Positions 63,440-64,000 of a stretch of 64,000 nucleotides of DNA are shown piece by piece; position 1 is the first letter of the stretch, and each line of letters begins with the position of its first letter. Position numbers and translations under genes: made by a program. The notes below the pieces were generated by a model. It was not told the origin of the DNA and made no database searches. It worked only from the letters and a program-made list of their open reading frames with translations. The DNA comes from Phaeovulum vinaykumarii (GTDB lineage Bacteria; Pseudomonadota; Alphaproteobacteria; Rhodobacterales; Rhodobacteraceae), in assembly GCF_900156695.1 (NCBI RefSeq), contig NZ_FTOM01000008.1, forward strand, positions 82,568 to 146,567, given 5' to 3'.

Positions 63440-63830
63440 GTTCGATGTCGATCTGTGCGGCCTCGCGGCGGCGCAGGACGATGAAGCTGTCGCCCACGCG
63501 CAATTCGATCGGGTCATAAAGGGGCGCCGAGCGCAGCACGATCACCTCGCGGTCGGGGCGAAGCCCCAGGTCGAGCAGGCGCCGCCGGATCGCACCGCCG
63601 CCCTTCAGGCGCAGGATGCGACAGACGGTTCCGATGGGGGCGTCGCGGAGCGTGCCGCAGAAACGGCATTCGTCGGGGTCTGCGCAGCCCGGCGCGCAGG
63701 TGGCCCGCGCCCCTCGTCCCAGCCCCCCGAGCCCAAGACCACCACGGCCCCGGCCCACACCGTCCGGCCCCCCGCCCGCATCGTCACGACCGAAACCGCC
63801 GCCAGCGCGGCCGAGTTGCCTCCTGAACAT
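63432..63830 (-). CDS. feoA: FeoA-domain protein with Gly/Cys-rich N-terminal extension
   Basis: FeoA is a small SH3-like partner of FeoB. The C-terminal 80 residues have the family pattern TVCRILRLKGGGAIRRRLLDLGLRPDREVIVLRSAPLYDPIELRVGDSFIVLRRREA. In front is a 50-residue extension: a Gly/Arg-rich part (GRGRGGLGLGGLGRG) and a cysteine group CAPGCADPDECRFC. FeoA is normally about 75-80 residues, so the extension is unusual. An AAAGGA region precedes the ATG at 63830; no later ATG would leave the FeoA domain intact. Confidence 0.88.
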   Translation of the reverse strand: MFRRQLGRAGGGFGRDDAGGGPDGVGRGRGGLGLGGLGRGARATCAPGCADPDECRFCGTLRDAPIGTVCRILRLKGGGAIRRRLLDLGLRPDREVIVLRSAPLYDPIELRVGDSFIVLRRREAAQIDIEHV

Positions 63831-63853
63831 CCTGCGCGTCCTTTCGATGCCAT

Positions 63854-63881
63854 GCGCCGGGGCGAGACCCCGCCCCGGCGC
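63854..63881 (-). terminator. Strong hairpin upstream of feoA
   Basis: GCGCCGGGGC (63854-63863) and GCCCCGGCGC (63872-63881) form a perfect 10-base stem with an 8-base loop between the end of the upstream gene and feoA. There is no T-run on the minus strand, so it could be a weak terminator or an mRNA processing or stability element. Confidence 0.4.
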
Positions 63882-63909
63882 GCCAGTCCTTGCGCCCGTG
63901 CGGGCGGCG

Positions 63910-64000
63910 TCACTCCATGTCGGCTGCGGTGATCCAGATCACGGCATCCTGGGACAGTTCCTTGCCCTCATGCTCGGTTGCGGGACCGGATCCGAGCGCG
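63910..64000 (-). CDS. C-terminal end of an unidentified gene (cut by window edge)
   Basis: The frame open to the right edge ends with EHEGKELSQDAVIWITAADME before a TGA at 63910-63912. Only 30 codons are visible. It lies 80 bases upstream of feoA on the same strand and could belong to the iron-transport operon. I cannot identify it. Confidence 0.5.
   Translation of the reverse strand, partial: ALGSGPATEHEGKELSQDAVIWITAADME

Noticed and set aside
60752..63484. A 910-codon plus-strand frame
   Set aside because: It is antisense to feoB and shows the same His/Gln/Arg-rich composition as other reverse frames.

Overview
This 64 kb window is a piece of a very GC-rich, gene-dense chromosome of an alphaproteobacterium, most likely a purple non-sulfur or related member of the Rhodobacteraceae. 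The main reasons are a MarR-type regulator and an OmpR-type regulator placed directly upstream of the Rieske, cytochrome b and cytochrome c1 genes (the petP-petR-petABC arrangement described in Rhodobacter capsulatus), a TrcR/DUF1013 regulator, and a def-def-def-fmt cluster. Nearly all genes are ordinary chromosomal genes in short operons, many joined by 4-base ATGA or GTGA overlaps. The high GC produces very long open frames antisense to real genes (opposite gltB, dnaK, feoB, rimO); these are not listed.

Layout. 1-8.9 kb: end of pncB, rimO, a small membrane protein, prmA, an ABC importer of the spermidine/iron type (binding protein, two permeases, ATPase) and an L,D-transpeptidase lipoprotein. 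9-15.8 kb: a dipeptide-type ABC transporter without a binding protein, followed by an aldehyde dehydrogenase, a short-chain dehydrogenase and a P1-family (DmpA-like) peptidase, apparently one catabolic unit. 15.8-20.1 kb: a secreted protein, a broken alpha/beta hydrolase, gabD, trcR and a secreted RNase T2. 20.2-25.6 kb: a RadC-family gene, dnaJ, dnaK with a heat-shock-type promoter, an AlkB-like oxygenase and a UbiC-like chorismate lyase. 25.7-28.1 kb: three tandem peptide deformylase genes and fmt; the last deformylase copy has lost catalytic residues. 28.3-32 kb: a MalY/PatB-type lyase, a polysaccharide-export permease, cysQ and kdsB. 32.2-37.4 kb: the bc1 complex with petR/petP, and ilvE. 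37.5-41.3 kb: a small protein, a DMT exporter, queG, a glutathione transferase and mtgA. 41.5-50.1 kb: glutamate synthase (gltD, a secreted protein, gltB), uppP and an NDUFA9-like protein. 50.3-57.5 kb: tRNA-Leu, a LysE exporter, tRNA-Val, a HU-like protein, lon, a small membrane protein, an orphan histidine kinase, an MBL-fold hydrolase and tRNA-Asn. 57.5-60.7 kb: a decayed phage or phage-satellite remnant next to tRNA-Asn, with a truncated capsid gene, prohead protease, portal and a small HTH protein. 60.7-64 kb: the ferrous iron transport operon feoA-feoB plus a Cys-rich membrane protein, and the tail of one more gene.

The least explained items are the remnant beside tRNA-Asn, whose head genes run capsid-protease-portal, the reverse of HK97 and of the Rhodobacterales gene transfer agent; the degenerate third deformylase; the binding-protein-less peptide transporter linked to a P1 peptidase; and the secreted protein embedded between gltD and gltB. 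No CRISPR array, rRNA, intact insertion sequence or complete mobile element was seen.
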